Assembly (NCBI RefSeq): GCF_038070105.1
Contig: NZ_JBBPBZ010000002.1
Location: forward strand, 124,001 to 188,000
Reading direction: 5' to 3'
DNA: 64,000 nt
From: Methylocystis sp. IM3
GTDB lineage: Bacteria; Pseudomonadota; Alphaproteobacteria; Rhizobiales; Beijerinckiaceae
Both the position numbers and the translations under genes were made by a program. Under the pieces are notes generated by a model. That model was not told where the DNA came from, made no database searches, and worked only from the letters and a program-made list of their open reading frames with translations. Of this stretch, positions 37,789-48,523 are shown piece after piece (the first letter of the stretch is position 1; the number at the start of each line of letters is the position of its first letter).

Positions 37789-38610
37789 TTACGTCGCCGG
37801 CACGGCATAGACCGGGCAGGGCGCGTCGCGCAGGATGCGCTCGGTCGTCGAGCCGCGCAGCGCGTCGAGCAGGCCGCGGCGGCCCTGCGTCGGCATGGCG
37901 ATCATGTCGGCGCCGATTTCCCCGGCATAGGAGAGGATCGTCTCGATCACCGGCCCCTGCCGCAGTTCGATGTGCGGCAGCAGCCCGTCGAAGATCGGCA
38001 GGTCCTCGCCGACATGCAGCAGCATCACATCGGCGGCCGGATTCAGCGCATGGGCGAAATCCGCAATATGGCGGAAGGCGTCGAGCGGCGGCACGCTCGC
38101 CTCGACCGGCATCAGCACCGTATTGAGCGAAATCGCGCCCGTCTCCCGATCGACGAAGCCCTTGTGATCGTCCCGCAGGAACAGCGCCGGAATGCGGGTC
38201 TCGCGCGCGGCCTCCTCGGCGACCGACTCCTCGAGCCAGCGTTCGAGCCCGGTGCGATTGTGCGTCATCAGCACCATGAGGTCGCACAGATGGCGGTGCA
38301 CATAGGCCGCGACGCCATGCACGGGCGATTCGGATTCGACCGCCGCCTTGATGAATTTGACGCCGAGCTTTTCGGCGGCCTCCCGGCGCGAGGCGCCGGG
38401 CTCGATCATCCGCCAGCGCGCCAGCGTTTCGCGCACATGGGGAAAGCGATTCCAGTTGTCGGGATCGTCTTCCTCGGCGTCCTCGATATGCAGCATGTGC
38501 AAAACGCCCTGCGTCGCGACGACGATGCGCAGCGCATGGGCGAAGGCGTCCTGACTCGCAAAGGAAAGGTCGGTCGGGTGGACGATGGATTTGGGCGGCT
38601 CGCCGAGCAT
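37789..38610 (-). CDS. Universal stress protein, tandem UspA domains
   Basis: Predicted 273 residues with two Usp domains, about residues 8-145 and 160-270. Each ends with the nucleotide-loop type sequence, best in MPTQGRRGLLDALRGSTTERIL. The first domain holds THNRTG and may bind ATP poorly. Usp proteins protect against stress and starvation. It is upstream of the dispersed repeat copy C on the minus side. Confidence 0.88.
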   Translation of the reverse strand: MLGEPPKSIVHPTDLSFASQDAFAHALRIVVATQGVLHMLHIEDAEEDDPDNWNRFPHVRETLARWRMIEPGASRREAAEKLGVKFIKAAVESESPVHGVAAYVHRHLCDLMVLMTHNRTGLERWLEESVAEEAARETRIPALFLRDDHKGFVDRETGAISLNTVLMPVEASVPPLDAFRHIADFAHALNPAADVMLLHVGEDLPIFDGLLPHIELRQGPVIETILSYAGEIGADMIAMPTQGRRGLLDALRGSTTERILRDAPCPVYAVPAT

Positions 38611-38712
38611 GTCGCGTTTCCTTTCACAGGTCCTTTTCCTGAACCTATCGCGAAGGGCGCGCCGCGCCTAGCGCGCAGCTTTGTCGCAGCCGCCCCGGCA
38701 GGCGTCATTTAG

Positions 38713-38757
38713 AGCGCTTTCCGCCGAAGTGGGAGCCGGTTTGGCGGTAGAAAGCGC
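38713..38757 (+). repeat. Dispersed repeat, copy C
   Basis: AGCGCTTTCCGCCGAAGTGG...GGCGGTAGAAAGCG is a diverged copy of the element at 15551 and 16065, with the same CCGCCGAA/GGCGGTAG ends. It lies in the gap between usp and hisS, 32 bp past the hisS stop. Confidence 0.72.
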
Positions 38758-38788
38758 GACGCAAGAAGAAGCTGGAGCCGCGAAGGCT

Positions 38789-40300
38789 TTAAGCCTCTTC
38801 CCCCTGCGCCGCCAGCGCCTTCGCCACCTCTTCGACGAGCGCGCTTTCAGGAATGGAAATCTGCGCGGGCCGCGCCGCCTTCCATTCCTCATTGGTCGAA
38901 ATGGCGGCGGCGGCCCTCGCGCCGGCCACGAGATCCTTGATCTGGACCTCGCCGTTCGCCTTCTCGTCCGAGCCCTGGATCACGACGAGCGGGGCGTTGC
39001 GGCGGTCGGCGTATTTCATCTGCGCCTTCATGCCGGCTCCGCCGAGATAAAGCTCGGCGGCGACGCCCGCGCCGCGCAATTGCGCAACCATGCGCTGGTA
39101 ATCGGCGAGACGGTCGCGGTCGAGCACGAGCACGACCACGGGTCCGACATGCGGCCGCGCCGTGACGATCGGGCTGCCGACGAGCTTCAGGGCGGCGAAG
39201 AGGCGCGAGACCCCGATGGAGAAGCCTGTCGCGGGCGTATTCTCCGAGCGGAAGCGTCCGACGAGCCCGTCATAGCGCCCGCCGCCGCCGACCGAACCAA
39301 AGCGCACGGGGCGCCCCTTCTCGTCGCGCGTCTCGAAGGTGAGGTCGGCCTCGAACACCGGGCCGGTGTAATATTCGAGCCCGCGCACCACGGAAGGATC
39401 GATGCGGATGCGGTCCGGCCCGAAGCCCGCGTCGCGCGCGAGATCCTCGATTTCGAGAAGCTCCTCCGCCCCCTGCGCGCCGATCTCGCTCTTGCCGAGC
39501 AGGCCGAAGAGATCGAAGGCCGGCGCGCCGTCCTTGTATTGGCCGCCGAGGCTGAAGGACATGATCGTGTCGATCGCCGGCAGCGAAAGCCCGGCGCCTT
39601 TCGTGAAGTCGCCGCTTTCGTCCTTGCGGCCCTCGCCGAGGAGTTGGCGCACGCCGTCGGGGCCGAGCCGGTCGAGCTTGTCGATGGCGCGCAGCACGAC
39701 GAGACGCCGCCCGGCGTTTTCCTCGCCCGCGAGGCCGACGGCCTGCATCACGCCGTCGAGCACCTTGCGGCTGTTGATCTTGATGACATAGTCGCCGCGC
39801 GCAATGCCGAGCCGCTCCAGCGCGTCGGCCGCCATCATGCAGATTTCGGCGTCGGCGGCAGGAGAGGCCGACCCCACCGTATCGGCGTCGAACTGCATGA
39901 ACTGGCGAAAACGGCCCGGCCCCGGCTTCTCGTTGCGATAGACATGGCCGCAGCGATAGGAGCGGTAGGGTTTCGGGATGCGGTCGTAATTCTGCGCGAC
40001 GAACCGGGCGAGCGGCGCGGTCAGGTCATAGCGCAGCGACAGCCATTGCTCGTCGTCGTCCTGGAAGGAAAAGACCCCCTCGTTCGGCCGGTCCTGATCG
40101 GGAAGGAACTTGCCGAGCGCGTCCGTATATTCGATGGCCGGCGTCTCCAGCGCCTCGAAGCCGTAAAGCTCGTAAACCGAGCGGATTACGTCGAGCATCC
40201 GGCCCGTGGCGGCGAGCTCGCCGGCCTCGCGGTCCGCGAGCCCGCGCGGCGCGCGCGCTTCGACCTTGGTTTTCATTTCGTCTTTGGACATCGAACTCAT
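38789..40300 (-). CDS. hisS: Histidyl-tRNA synthetase
   Basis: Predicted 503 residues. Class II synthetase: motif 2 [20 protein letters not shown], histidine loops [11 protein letters not shown] and motif 3 [13 protein letters not shown]. The C-terminal anticodon domain begins around [14 protein letters not shown]. The start could be 40300 or 40291 (MSSMSK or MSK). It is not in an operon with his genes. Confidence 0.96.
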   Translation of the reverse strand: MSSMSKDEMKTKVEARAPRGLADREAGELAATGRMLDVIRSVYELYGFEALETPAIEYTDALGKFLPDQDRPNEGVFSFQDDDEQWLSLRYDLTAPLARFVAQNYDRIPKPYRSYRCGHVYRNEKPGPGRFRQFMQFDADTVGSASPAADAEICMMAADALERLGIARGDYVIKINSRKVLDGVMQAVGLAGEENAGRRLVVLRAIDKLDRLGPDGVRQLLGEGRKDESGDFTKGAGLSLPAIDTIMSFSLGGQYKDGAPAFDLFGLLGKSEIGAQGAEELLEIEDLARDAGFGPDRIRIDPSVVRGLEYYTGPVFEADLTFETRDEKGRPVRFGSVGGGGRYDGLVGRFRSENTPATGFSIGVSRLFAALKLVGSPIVTARPHVGPVVVLVLDRDRLADYQRMVAQLRGAGVAAELYLGGAGMKAQMKYADRRNAPLVVIQGSDEKANGEVQIKDLVAGARAAAAISTNEEWKAARPAQISIPESALVEEVAKALAAQGEEA

Positions 40301-40451
40301 TCCGCTGCGCCTCTCTCGCAGGAGGCGGGATTCGGCCGTCTTCCTAGCATTTTCCCATGCCGAAGGAAGCGTCGCCGGGGGGCGGATCGGAGATTAACCT
40401 TCAAGGGAGGCCGGCCTCGACGCAGCGCGCGGCAATGGCCATGCTCCAGCC

Positions 40452-41756
40452 ATGCTGCGCCGCGCTCCGTCCCTCTCCCGCCGGACCCTGCTCTTCTGCG
40501 GCGCGGCGGGCGCCGCGCTCGGCCGTCCCGACCCCGTCGCGCAAGCGCGGACCGCCGATCTCGCCCTGCGCCTGCGGGAGGCGGCGCGCAAGGGGGCGGC
40601 GGTCGCCTTGCCGGCGGGGAGGATCGACCTCATGGGGCTCGATCTGCCGGACGGGGCGATTCTCACGGGCGTCCCCGGCCGCACCATTCTCGCGCTGTCG
40701 GGCCTCGGTCCGCTGCTCTCGGGCCGGATGGCGCGGCGCATCACGCTCGAGGGCCTCGTTCTCGACGGGGCGGGCGGCTCCCTCGCGCGCGAGACCGGGC
40801 TTTTCGATTTTGCGGATGTGGTCGAACTCGCCATCCGGGGCTGCGTCATCCGGGACAGCGCCGCGCGCGGCGTCAGCCTGGCGCGCTGCGGCGGGGTTTT
40901 CGCGCAGAACCACATCCTGCGCGCGAAGGGCGCCGGTTTCTACGCGTCGGACGGGCTCGGCATGGTGATCGACGGCAACCGGATCGGCCCCTGCGGCGAC
41001 AATGGGGTCGTCTTGCATGCGACGGTCGCGGGCCGCACCGACGGCGCGCGGGTGCGCGACAATGTGATCGAGGACATTCACAACCGCTCGGGCGGCGATG
41101 GCCCCTATGGCAATGGCGTTCTGGTCTGGGGCGTGGGCTCGGCGCGCATCGAGCGCAACCGGATCAGCCGCTGCGCCTATAGCGCCGTCCGTAACAACGC
41201 GGGCCGCTTCGTGGAGGTGATCGGCAATGACTGCCGGGATTTCGGCGAAAAGGCGATGTACGCCGAATATGGCGCGAAGAATGCGACCTTCCGGGACAAC
41301 CGGATCGAAAACGCCGGCGCGGGCATCGCCGTCGCCAACGCCGACCACGGAACCGACGGCGCGCTGGTTTCGGGAAACGTCATTCTGGGCATGCGCCCGA
41401 CCAGGCCGGACCCGGCCTTCGGCCCGCAGATGCTCTGGCTGACCGGCGTCCTCGTGGAGAAAAACGCCGTCGTCGCGGGCAACCGGATCGTGGGGCCCGG
41501 CTGGATCGGCGTCGCGCTTGGCGGCTGGCGCGAGAATCTGCGCGCGGAGGACAATGAGATCTCGGGCGTCGATTACGGCGTGGTCTTCACCACTGGCGAG
41601 GGCGCCGGCGAGGCGGCCATCTTGCGCAACCGCATCCATGCCCGCAAGGCGGCGGCGATCGCCGCGGCGGGCATGGATTTCCTGCCCGGCGATCTCGCCA
41701 GGCCCGGCGCGAAACGCTATCCGCGGGTGAGGATCGACGGCAACGAGGTGGAGTGA
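40452..41756 (+). CDS. Tat-exported right-handed beta-helix protein (TIGR03808-like)
   Basis: Predicted 434 residues. The N-terminus has the twin-Arg signal SRRTLLF (residues 9-15) and a hydrophobic stretch ending QARTAD. Repeats of the type N-x-I/V-x2-N/G (VIDGNRIG, VRDNVIED, IERNRISR, VIGNDC, FRDNRIE) run the length of the protein, giving a pectate-lyase-like beta-helix. It resembles the uncharacterised Tat-exported repeat family TIGR03808. No catalytic residues are assigned; a polysaccharide role is a guess. Confidence 0.87.
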   Translation: MLRRAPSLSRRTLLFCGAAGAALGRPDPVAQARTADLALRLREAARKGAAVALPAGRIDLMGLDLPDGAILTGVPGRTILALSGLGPLLSGRMARRITLEGLVLDGAGGSLARETGLFDFADVVELAIRGCVIRDSAARGVSLARCGGVFAQNHILRAKGAGFYASDGLGMVIDGNRIGPCGDNGVVLHATVAGRTDGARVRDNVIEDIHNRSGGDGPYGNGVLVWGVGSARIERNRISRCAYSAVRNNAGRFVEVIGNDCRDFGEKAMYAEYGAKNATFRDNRIENAGAGIAVANADHGTDGALVSGNVILGMRPTRPDPAFGPQMLWLTGVLVEKNAVVAGNRIVGPGWIGVALGGWRENLRAEDNEISGVDYGVVFTTGEGAGEAAILRNRIHARKAAAIAAAGMDFLPGDLARPGAKRYPRVRIDGNEVE

Positions 41757-41765
41757 CCGCGCTTT

Positions 41766-43694
41766 TTAAGCGATCATCACGCGCGCCGCGCCCTTCTCGT
41801 CGCCGAGCAGCTCCAGCGCCTTGGCGACCATCGCCTTGCCGTCCAGCATCGCCCTGGCAATCATGATCTCGTGCTTGTCATGGTCGATATAGGCGTCGGG
41901 CAGGGTCATGCTGCGGAACTTGAAGGCGCCGCGCGCGCCGTCGAGCAGGCCGTCGTCGGAGAGCGCCTGGAAGACCTGCGCGCCGAAGCCGCCGATCGAG
42001 CCTTCCTCGATGGCGATCAGCACTTCGTGATTGGCGGCGAGGCGGCGGATCAGCTCGCGGTCCACGGGCTTGGCGAAGCGCGCGTCGGCGACCGTCGTCG
42101 AGACCCCGTAATTTTCGAGCTCCTCGGCGGCCTTGAGCGCCTCGGCGAGACGGGTCCCGAGCGAGAGCAGCGCCACTTTCGAGCCCTCGCGCAGAATGCG
42201 GCCCTTGCCGATCTCGAGAACCTCGCCCCGCTCGGGAAGCTCGACGCCCACGCCTTCGCCGCGCGGATAGCGGAAGGCGATCGGGCCTTCGTCATAGGCG
42301 ACCGCGGTCGCGACCATATGCATGAGCTCCGCCTCGTCGGCGCAGGCCATCACCACCATGCCCGGCAGGCAGCCGAGATAGGCGATGTCGAAGGCGCCGG
42401 CGTGGGTCGGCCCGTCCGCGCCGACGAGACCGGCGCGGTCGATGGCGAAGCGGACCGGCAGATGCTGGATCGCGACATCGTGCACGACCTGATCGTAGCC
42501 GCGCTGCAGGAAGGTGGAATAAAGCGCGCAGAAGGGCTTGTAGCCCTCGCAGGCGAGGCCGGCCGCGAAGGTCACGGCGTGCTGTTCGGCGATGGCGACG
42601 TCGAAGGTGCGCTGCGGGAAGTGCTTGCCGAAAGCGTCGAGGCCGGTGCCCGACGGCATGGCGGCCGTGATGGCGACGATCTTGTCGTCGTGCTCGGCCT
42701 CGGCCACCAGCGCCTTGGCGAAGACGCCCGTATAGGACGGGGCGTTGGCCTTGGGCTTGAACTGCTTGCCCGTCTCCACGTCGAATTTGACGACGCCGTG
42801 ATATTTGTCGTCGGCCGCTTCGGCCGGCGCGTAGCCCTTGCCCTTCTGCGTCACGACGTGAACCAGCACCGGGCCGTCGTCCTTGTCGCGGACATTCGTC
42901 AGCACGGGCAGCAGATGGTCGAGATTGTGCCCGTCGATCGGCCCGACATAATAGAAGCCGAGCTCCTCGAACATCGTCCCGCCGGTGATGAAGCTCCGCG
43001 AGAATTCCTCGGCCTTGCGCGCCTTGTCGTAGATAAAACGCGGCAGATGCGAGGCGAGCTGCTTCGCGGCGTCGCGGATCGAGCGATAGGCGCCGCCCGA
43101 GACGAGGCGGGCCAGATAGGCGGACATGGCGCCGGTCGGCGGCGCAATCGACATGTCATTGTCGTTGAGGATGACGATGAGGCGCGAATCCAGCGCGCCA
43201 GCGTTGTTCATCGCCTCATAGGCCATGCCGGCGGACATGGAGCTGTCGCCGATGACGGCGACGACGTGATTGTCGCCGTGCGCGAGATCGCGCGCCACGG
43301 CCATGCCGAGGCCGGCCGAGATGGAGGTCGAGGAATGGCCGGCGCCGAAGGCGTCATATTCGCTTTCGGCGCGCTTGGTGAAGCCCGAGAGGCCCCCGCC
43401 CATGCGCAGCGTGCGGATGCGGTCCCGCCGCCCGGTCAGAATTTTGTGCGGATAGGTCTGATGGCCGACGTCCCAGATGATGCGGTCGCGCGGCGTATCG
43501 AAGACATAATGCAGCGCGACCGTCAGCTCGACCACGCCGAGCCCCGCGCCCAGATGGCCGCCCGTCACCGAGACGGCGTCGATCGTCTCGCGGCGCAGTT
43601 CCTCTGCGACCTGCTTGAGCTGGTTCGGCTGAAGCTTGCGAAGCTCCTCGGGCGTCGGAAGCCGATCGAGAAGGGGGGTCTTCGATGTCGTCAA
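41766..43694 (-). CDS. dxs: 1-deoxy-D-xylulose-5-phosphate synthase
   Basis: Predicted 642 residues from the TTG at 43694 ([13 protein letters not shown], with GAGAG 7 nt upstream). A TTG at 43718 would add eight residues without a good ribosome site. TPP is bound by [18 protein letters not shown], and the pyrimidine part contains [18 protein letters not shown]. It makes DXP for isoprenoids, thiamine and pyridoxal. No ispA/xseB genes are beside it here, unlike many relatives. Confidence 0.95.
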   Translation of the reverse strand: MTTSKTPLLDRLPTPEELRKLQPNQLKQVAEELRRETIDAVSVTGGHLGAGLGVVELTVALHYVFDTPRDRIIWDVGHQTYPHKILTGRRDRIRTLRMGGGLSGFTKRAESEYDAFGAGHSSTSISAGLGMAVARDLAHGDNHVVAVIGDSSMSAGMAYEAMNNAGALDSRLIVILNDNDMSIAPPTGAMSAYLARLVSGGAYRSIRDAAKQLASHLPRFIYDKARKAEEFSRSFITGGTMFEELGFYYVGPIDGHNLDHLLPVLTNVRDKDDGPVLVHVVTQKGKGYAPAEAADDKYHGVVKFDVETGKQFKPKANAPSYTGVFAKALVAEAEHDDKIVAITAAMPSGTGLDAFGKHFPQRTFDVAIAEQHAVTFAAGLACEGYKPFCALYSTFLQRGYDQVVHDVAIQHLPVRFAIDRAGLVGADGPTHAGAFDIAYLGCLPGMVVMACADEAELMHMVATAVAYDEGPIAFRYPRGEGVGVELPERGEVLEIGKGRILREGSKVALLSLGTRLAEALKAAEELENYGVSTTVADARFAKPVDRELIRRLAANHEVLIAIEEGSIGGFGAQVFQALSDDGLLDGARGAFKFRSMTLPDAYIDHDKHEIMIARAMLDGKAMVAKALELLGDEKGAARVMIA

Positions 43695-43828
43695 AGGCTT
43701 ACTCTCGTCTGTCCGCAAATTACATAAATTCTAGGCATATCCGCTCGCTCCCCGCGCGGCAAACGCTTAGCCCCGGAGGTTGGCGGATTCCCGTTGGACT
43801 GTGGCCGGCGCGCAACGCTGGCGCCCGT

Positions 43829-44332
43829 TCAGTAGCGATAGAGTTGATCCACCTCAACTTCCGGCTGGAGCTGCGGCGCGCGCCGCCGGACAGAGGCGCG
43901 GCGGCTGGCGGCGGCCGGCGTCTCGCCCGTGATCTCGATCGTCGCGCCGCCATGGGCCTCGACCCATTCGAAGAGCTTCTGGGCGTTGTTGACCGCAAGG
44001 CGGACGCAGCCATGGGAGCGCGGACGACCGAGGCCGCGCTCGAAGCTGCCGTGGATCGCGAGACCGCGGGGAGAGAAGAAGATCGCATAGGGCATGGGCG
44101 CCTGATCATATTCATCCGAATAGTGATCCGCCTCCATCCGCATGACGGAGTAACGGCCCGTCGGCGTCTCATATCCGGTGCGGCCGCTCGATATCTTCCA
44201 GACGACCGTCTCGGCTCCGTCGCGCATGGCGGTCAGGCGCTGCCGCGAAAGGTCGATGGAAATGCGCATCGCCGCCTCGCTCGAGCTGGCGGCGAGCAGG
44301 CTGGCGATGAGCACAAGCGCAGTTTTTTTCAT
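43829..44332 (-). CDS. L,D-transpeptidase (YkuD domain)
   Basis: Predicted 167 residues with a signal peptide cut after SSEA. The catalytic block IHGSFERGLGRPRSHGCVRL, with the active Cys in SHGCVR, marks the YkuD domain, which makes 3-3 crosslinks or attaches proteins to peptidoglycan. The C-terminal ~30 residues are Arg-rich and Ala-rich. I chose the ATG at 44332 over an upstream TTG. The gene precedes dxs on the same strand by 134 bp. Confidence 0.9.
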   Translation of the reverse strand: MKKTALVLIASLLAASSSEAAMRISIDLSRQRLTAMRDGAETVVWKISSGRTGYETPTGRYSVMRMEADHYSDEYDQAPMPYAIFFSPRGLAIHGSFERGLGRPRSHGCVRLAVNNAQKLFEWVEAHGGATIEITGETPAAASRRASVRRRAPQLQPEVEVDQLYRY

Positions 44333-44454
44333 GTAAGCGACCAAAACATGCGGCCGGCGCGCGGTAAAGCCGGTGGCGCCCGCCTTGAACCCGAGGAGAG
44401 AATCGGGCGCGCCGCTGGGGGGGCGTCCCGATTTCGAGCCTCCAAGGGGTCAAG

Positions 44455-45720
44455 ATGGGACAGGGCCGCGCATTTTCGAAGACCTTCGCGCCACATCCGC
44501 ACGCGAAACGCCTTGTCCGCGCGCTCCCTGGAGGGAGCGGCGGGGACGCCCGCGCCTCTCTTCGTCCCACGGGAGCATGGTCCTTGCCGGAAACGCCTGC
44601 GTTGCATGTGGTCGAGCTTCCATTCGAGACGATGGACGCGGCGCGGGCGGAATGGGCCGCCCTCGCCGCCCGCGCGCTCGAGCCCAACCCCTTTTTCGAG
44701 CCGGGCTTCGCGCTCGCCGTGGCGCAGCATTCGCCGGCCGACGACCGGCCTCGCTTCATCGCGGTTCGAAATCGGCAGGGGGCGCTTGCCGCAGTCTTTC
44801 CGCTCGCGCCATCGGGCGTTGCCGGCGAAGGCGGGCTGCTTCGTCTGTGGCGCGGCGAACTCGCCGCGCTGGCGACGCCGCTCGTCGATCGCGCGCAGGC
44901 GCCGGAGGCGCTCGCCGCCTTTCTGGATTGGGCCGCCCGGTCGAGCCCGGCCGCGGCCGCGCTCTTTCCACGCATCATGCCGGGCGGCGCGTTTCACGCG
45001 GCGCTGATTGAAGCCGCGCGACTTGGGGGCCGGCGCGTCGAAACTCTGGAGAGCTACGCCCGCGCGGCGCTGCTGTCGGGCGGCTCGGCGGAGGAGAAAT
45101 GCGCGCAGGCCGGGGGGCGCAAGCGGCTGAACGAGATCGGCAGGATGCGGCGCCGCCTGGCCGAGTCCGGGCGGGTGGAGGTCGAGATCGTCGCCGCGCC
45201 TCGGGCAGTCCGGGCCGCCGTCGAGGAGTTTCTGGCGCTGGAGGCCTCGGGCTGGAAGGCCGGGCGGGGCGCCTTTCTTTCCGAGCCGTCGCTCGCGACC
45301 TTCCTGCGCAGCGCGACGCGCCTCCTGTCGGCCGAGGGCCTGTGCCGGGTCGCGGCGCTGCGTCTCGACGGGCGGGCGGTCGCCATGGGGATTCTGCTGG
45401 AAAGCCAGAACCGCAGCTATTTCTGGAAGATCGCATATGACGAGGCGTTGCGGGCGCAGGCGCCGGGCGTTCAACTCGCCTTCGCGCTGACCGAGCTTCA
45501 GCTGGCGCGGCCGGAGATCGACTTGACGGACTCCTGCGCCATCGCGAACCACCCGATGATCGACCGGCTGTGGCCCGAGCGCATCGCCATCGCCGACCTC
45601 GCCGTGTCGCTCGACGACAAGGGCTTCGGCTCCGCGCTGCGACGCGAAAGGACGCGGCGGCGGATCAGGGAATTCGCCAAGCGCGTCGCCCTCCGAGTTC
45701 TCGAGCGAAAGCCGAGCTGA
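44455..45720 (+). CDS. GNAT-family acetyltransferase (BcsL/CelD type)
   Basis: Predicted 421 residues. The N-terminal half (FFEPGFALAVAQHS..., LWRGELAALATPLVDR) and the C-terminal GNAT core (FLALEASGWKAGRGAF, AALRLDGRAVAMGILL, YFWKIAYDEALRAQAPGVQL) match the Fem/GNAT-like fold found in cellulose-biosynthesis associated acetyltransferases. Cofactor acyl-CoA is likely; the substrate is unknown. The first ~45 residues are low-complexity and the true start may be later. Confidence 0.82.
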   Translation: MGQGRAFSKTFAPHPHAKRLVRALPGGSGGDARASLRPTGAWSLPETPALHVVELPFETMDAARAEWAALAARALEPNPFFEPGFALAVAQHSPADDRPRFIAVRNRQGALAAVFPLAPSGVAGEGGLLRLWRGELAALATPLVDRAQAPEALAAFLDWAARSSPAAAALFPRIMPGGAFHAALIEAARLGGRRVETLESYARAALLSGGSAEEKCAQAGGRKRLNEIGRMRRRLAESGRVEVEIVAAPRAVRAAVEEFLALEASGWKAGRGAFLSEPSLATFLRSATRLLSAEGLCRVAALRLDGRAVAMGILLESQNRSYFWKIAYDEALRAQAPGVQLAFALTELQLARPEIDLTDSCAIANHPMIDRLWPERIAIADLAVSLDDKGFGSALRRERTRRRIREFAKRVALRVLERKPS

Positions 45721-45790
45721 GGCGCCGCTCTCGCCTTTTGCGGACGGATCGCTATAGTGCCGCCGTTTCAATCGTTAGCCGGACCTCGCC

Positions 45791-46063
45791 GTGACGCCTC
45801 CTCGCCTTCGCCTGATCTTGCTGCTCGCCGCCGCCACGGCCGGCCTTTCCGCCTGCGGTCGTCGCGGGCCGCTGGAGCTACCGCCCGACGTTCAGGCGCG
45901 CGGCGCGGCGCTGCGGGCGCAGCAGGAGGCCGCGCAGGCCAGGACCGGTCCGAAGCCCGCGCCGGGGCAGGCCGTTCCCGCCCCGCCGCCGCCGCCCATC
46001 CCCGGCACGATCGGCAATCGCCCGCCTGCGGACTATCCCTTCCCTCTCGATCCGCTGCTCTGA
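45791..46063 (+). CDS. lptM: Small LptM-like lipoprotein
   Basis: Predicted 90 residues from GTG at 45791. The lipobox GLSACGRRGP is followed by GPLELPP, the sequence found in LptM/YifL lipoproteins that help mature the LptD LPS translocon. The rest is Ala/Pro-rich. The stop is 4 bp before lysA, and this pairing is common in proteobacteria. Confidence 0.8.
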   Translation: MTPPRLRLILLLAAATAGLSACGRRGPLELPPDVQARGAALRAQQEAAQARTGPKPAPGQAVPAPPPPPIPGTIGNRPPADYPFPLDPLL

Positions 46064-46067
46064 ACAC

Positions 46068-47333
46068 ATGCGCCATTTCGATTACCGCGGCGGCGCGCTC
46101 TACGCCGAGGACGTCGCCGTGTCCGACATCGCCGCGGCCGCGGGCACGCCCTTCTATGTCTATTCGGCGGCGACGATCCGCCGGCACTTCCGCGTCTTCG
46201 CGGAGGCCTTTCAGGGGCTCGAGGCGCTCGTCTGCTATGCGATGAAGGCCAATTCGAATCAGGCCGTGCTGCGCCTCCTCGCGAAGGAGGGGGCGGGCAT
46301 GGACGTGGTCTCGGGCGGCGAACTCGCCCGCGCGATCGCCGCCGGCGTCCCGGGCTCGAAGATCACCTTCTCCGGCGTCGGCAAGACGGATGAGGAGATC
46401 GCCGCAGCGCTCGACGCCAACATCTTCTGCTTCAATGTCGAGTCCGAGCCCGAGCTCGAGGCGATCTCACGCATCGCCGGCGCGCGGGGCGTGGCGGCGC
46501 CCGTGTCTTTACGCGTCAATCCGGATGTCGACGCGCGCACCCACAAGAAGATTTCGACGGGCAAGGCGGAGAACAAATTCGGCGTCCCGCTCTCGCGCGC
46601 CCGTGAGGTCTATGCCCGCGCCGCCAGGCTTTCCGGGATCAGGATCTGCGGCGCCGACATGCATATCGGCTCGCAGCTCACGGATCTGGAGCCTTTCGAC
46701 GAAGCCTTTTCGCTTCTCGCCGAACTGGTGACGGATCTCCGCGCCGACGGCCACGACATTTCCCATGTCGATCTCGGCGGCGGGCTCGGCATTCCCTATC
46801 ACGAGGGCGACGATCCCCAGTCCTATCATCCCGAGCGCTACGCGGAGATCGTGCGCCGGCGTTTCGGGGGCCTCGGCTGCAAGCTCGTCTTCGAGCCGGG
46901 CCGCCTCATCGTCGGCAACGCCGGCGTGCTGGTCACGCGCGTCATCTATGTGAAGCAGGGCGAGGCCAAGACCTTTCTCATCGTCGATACGGGTATGAAC
47001 GATCTCGTCCGACCGACGCTTTACGACGCCTGGCACGACATCATCCCGGTGCGTGAGCCGGTCGGCCGAAAGGAGATCGTCGCCGATGTGGTTGGCCCGG
47101 TCTGCGAGACGGGGGACTATTTGGCGCTCGACCGCAGATTGCCCGAGGCGCTTCCGGGCGAGCTTCTCGCCATCCTCACCTCCGGCGCCTATGGCGCGGT
47201 GCAGGCGGGGACCTACAACACCCGCCCGCTGATCCCGGAGGTTCTGGTCGATGGCGACCGTTTCGCGATCATCCGCCCGCGTCCGAGCGTGTCGGAGCTG
47301 ATCGCGATGGACCATGTGCCGGAGTGGGTTTGA
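46068..47333 (+). CDS. lysA: Diaminopimelate decarboxylase
   Basis: Predicted 421 residues. PLP-binding Lys is in VCYAMKANSNQAVL, and the Cys of the active site is in GPVCETGDYLA. HIGSQLTDLEPF and DLGGGLGIPY complete the group IV decarboxylase pattern. It makes lysine from meso-DAP. Follows the LptM-like gene by 4 bp. Confidence 0.97.
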   Translation: MRHFDYRGGALYAEDVAVSDIAAAAGTPFYVYSAATIRRHFRVFAEAFQGLEALVCYAMKANSNQAVLRLLAKEGAGMDVVSGGELARAIAAGVPGSKITFSGVGKTDEEIAAALDANIFCFNVESEPELEAISRIAGARGVAAPVSLRVNPDVDARTHKKISTGKAENKFGVPLSRAREVYARAARLSGIRICGADMHIGSQLTDLEPFDEAFSLLAELVTDLRADGHDISHVDLGGGLGIPYHEGDDPQSYHPERYAEIVRRRFGGLGCKLVFEPGRLIVGNAGVLVTRVIYVKQGEAKTFLIVDTGMNDLVRPTLYDAWHDIIPVREPVGRKEIVADVVGPVCETGDYLALDRRLPEALPGELLAILTSGAYGAVQAGTYNTRPLIPEVLVDGDRFAIIRPRPSVSELIAMDHVPEWV

Positions 47334-47399
47334 CGGGCTTCGCCGTGGCGGGGCTCCCTTCCCCGGGCGGGGAAAGCGCCCCGGAGCGAGGCTCGCAAC

Positions 47400-48410
47400 T
47401 CACATCTGGAGCGGTCCGTAACGCGCGCGATAATCCCGGTACCATTCGACGAGCGCCGTCACGCCTTCTTCGACCGGGGTGCAAGGCCGGTAGCCCGTGA
47501 GCCTTTCGAGCAGATCGGCCGAGGCGAAGGTGCGCGGCACGTCGCCTTTCTGCATGTCGAGATAATTGCGGATCGCCGTCCTGCCGACGACCTTTTCGAG
47601 CGTGTCGATGAAATCGAGAAGCTTGACGGGCGCGCCGCCGCCGATGTTCACGACGCGCCAGGGCGCGACGGGCGAAACCGAGTCGTCGCCCGCGTCGCGC
47701 TGCGGAACGCAGTCGATCAGCCGCGAGACGGCCTCGACCAGATCGCCGACATAGGTGAAGTCGCGCGACATGTTTCCGTGATTGTAGATGTCGATTGCGC
47801 GCCCGCTCTCGATGGCGTCGAGGAATTTCAAGGGCGCCATGTCCGGCCGGCCCCAGGGGCCATAGACCGTGAAGAAACGAAACATGGTGGTCGGGATGGA
47901 CCACAGATGCGCATAGGAATGCGCCATGGCTTCGCCCGCCTTTTTGCTCGCGGCGTAGAGGGTCAGCGGATGGTCGGTGCGGTCGTCCTCGTAGAAGGGG
48001 ACCGTCGGATTGGCGCCATAGACGGAGCTCGTCGAGGCGATGAGCAGGTGGCGCGGCTTCAGAAGGCGCGCGATCTCCATGACGTTGAACGTTCCGACGA
48101 GATTGGACTCGACATAGGCGCGCGGATTTTCGAGGCTGTAGCGCACGCCGGCCTGGGCGGCGAGGTGAATGATCACGTCCGGGGCGCTCTGCTCGGCGGC
48201 GTCGGTGAGCGCGGCCATGTCCTCCAGCACGGCGATATTGTCGTGGTAGTTCTCGTGCTGGAGAAGAATTTCGCGCCGCGCGTCCTTGAGCCGCGGATCG
48301 TAATAGGGCGTCAGGCCGTCGAATCCGTCGACCGTATGACCCGCCGCCAGCAGCCGCCGCGCGAGATGAAAGCCGATGAATCCGGCCGTGCCGGTGATGA
48401 AAACGCGCAT
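47400..48410 (-). CDS. NAD-dependent nucleotide-sugar epimerase (UDP-glucuronate 4-epimerase type)
   Basis: Predicted 336 residues. SDR fold with [14 protein letters not shown] for NAD, catalytic Ser/Thr in ASTSSVYG, and YAASKKAGE with Tyr and Lys. The block [18 protein letters not shown] is typical of UDP-glucuronate epimerases. It makes UDP-galacturonate for surface polysaccharide. It is alone and convergent with lysA. Confidence 0.9.
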   Translation of the reverse strand: MRVFITGTAGFIGFHLARRLLAAGHTVDGFDGLTPYYDPRLKDARREILLQHENYHDNIAVLEDMAALTDAAEQSAPDVIIHLAAQAGVRYSLENPRAYVESNLVGTFNVMEIARLLKPRHLLIASTSSVYGANPTVPFYEDDRTDHPLTLYAASKKAGEAMAHSYAHLWSIPTTMFRFFTVYGPWGRPDMAPLKFLDAIESGRAIDIYNHGNMSRDFTYVGDLVEAVSRLIDCVPQRDAGDDSVSPVAPWRVVNIGGGAPVKLLDFIDTLEKVVGRTAIRNYLDMQKGDVPRTFASADLLERLTGYRPCTPVEEGVTALVEWYRDYRARYGPLQM

Positions 48411-48437
48411 GCGTCGCCTTACAACTCAAGGGCGGGC

Positions 48438-48479
48438 CGATCCCCGGCCCGTCTTGGGCGATCCCCGGCCCGTCTTGGG
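48438..48479. repeat. Tandem 21-bp direct repeat, two copies
   Basis: CGATCCCCGGCCCGTCTTGGG occurs twice back to back (48438-48458, 48459-48479), and a partial CGATCGTCGCCGGG follows. It lies in the divergent gap between the epimerase and the cytochrome b gene. Confidence 0.75.
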
Positions 48480-48523
48480 CGATCGTCGCCGGGCTGTCAA
48501 CGACGGGGCAAGCGGAGCCGCCC

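Noticed and set aside
48438..48493. CRISPR-like array
   Set aside because: Only two contiguous copies with no spacers, and no cas genes.
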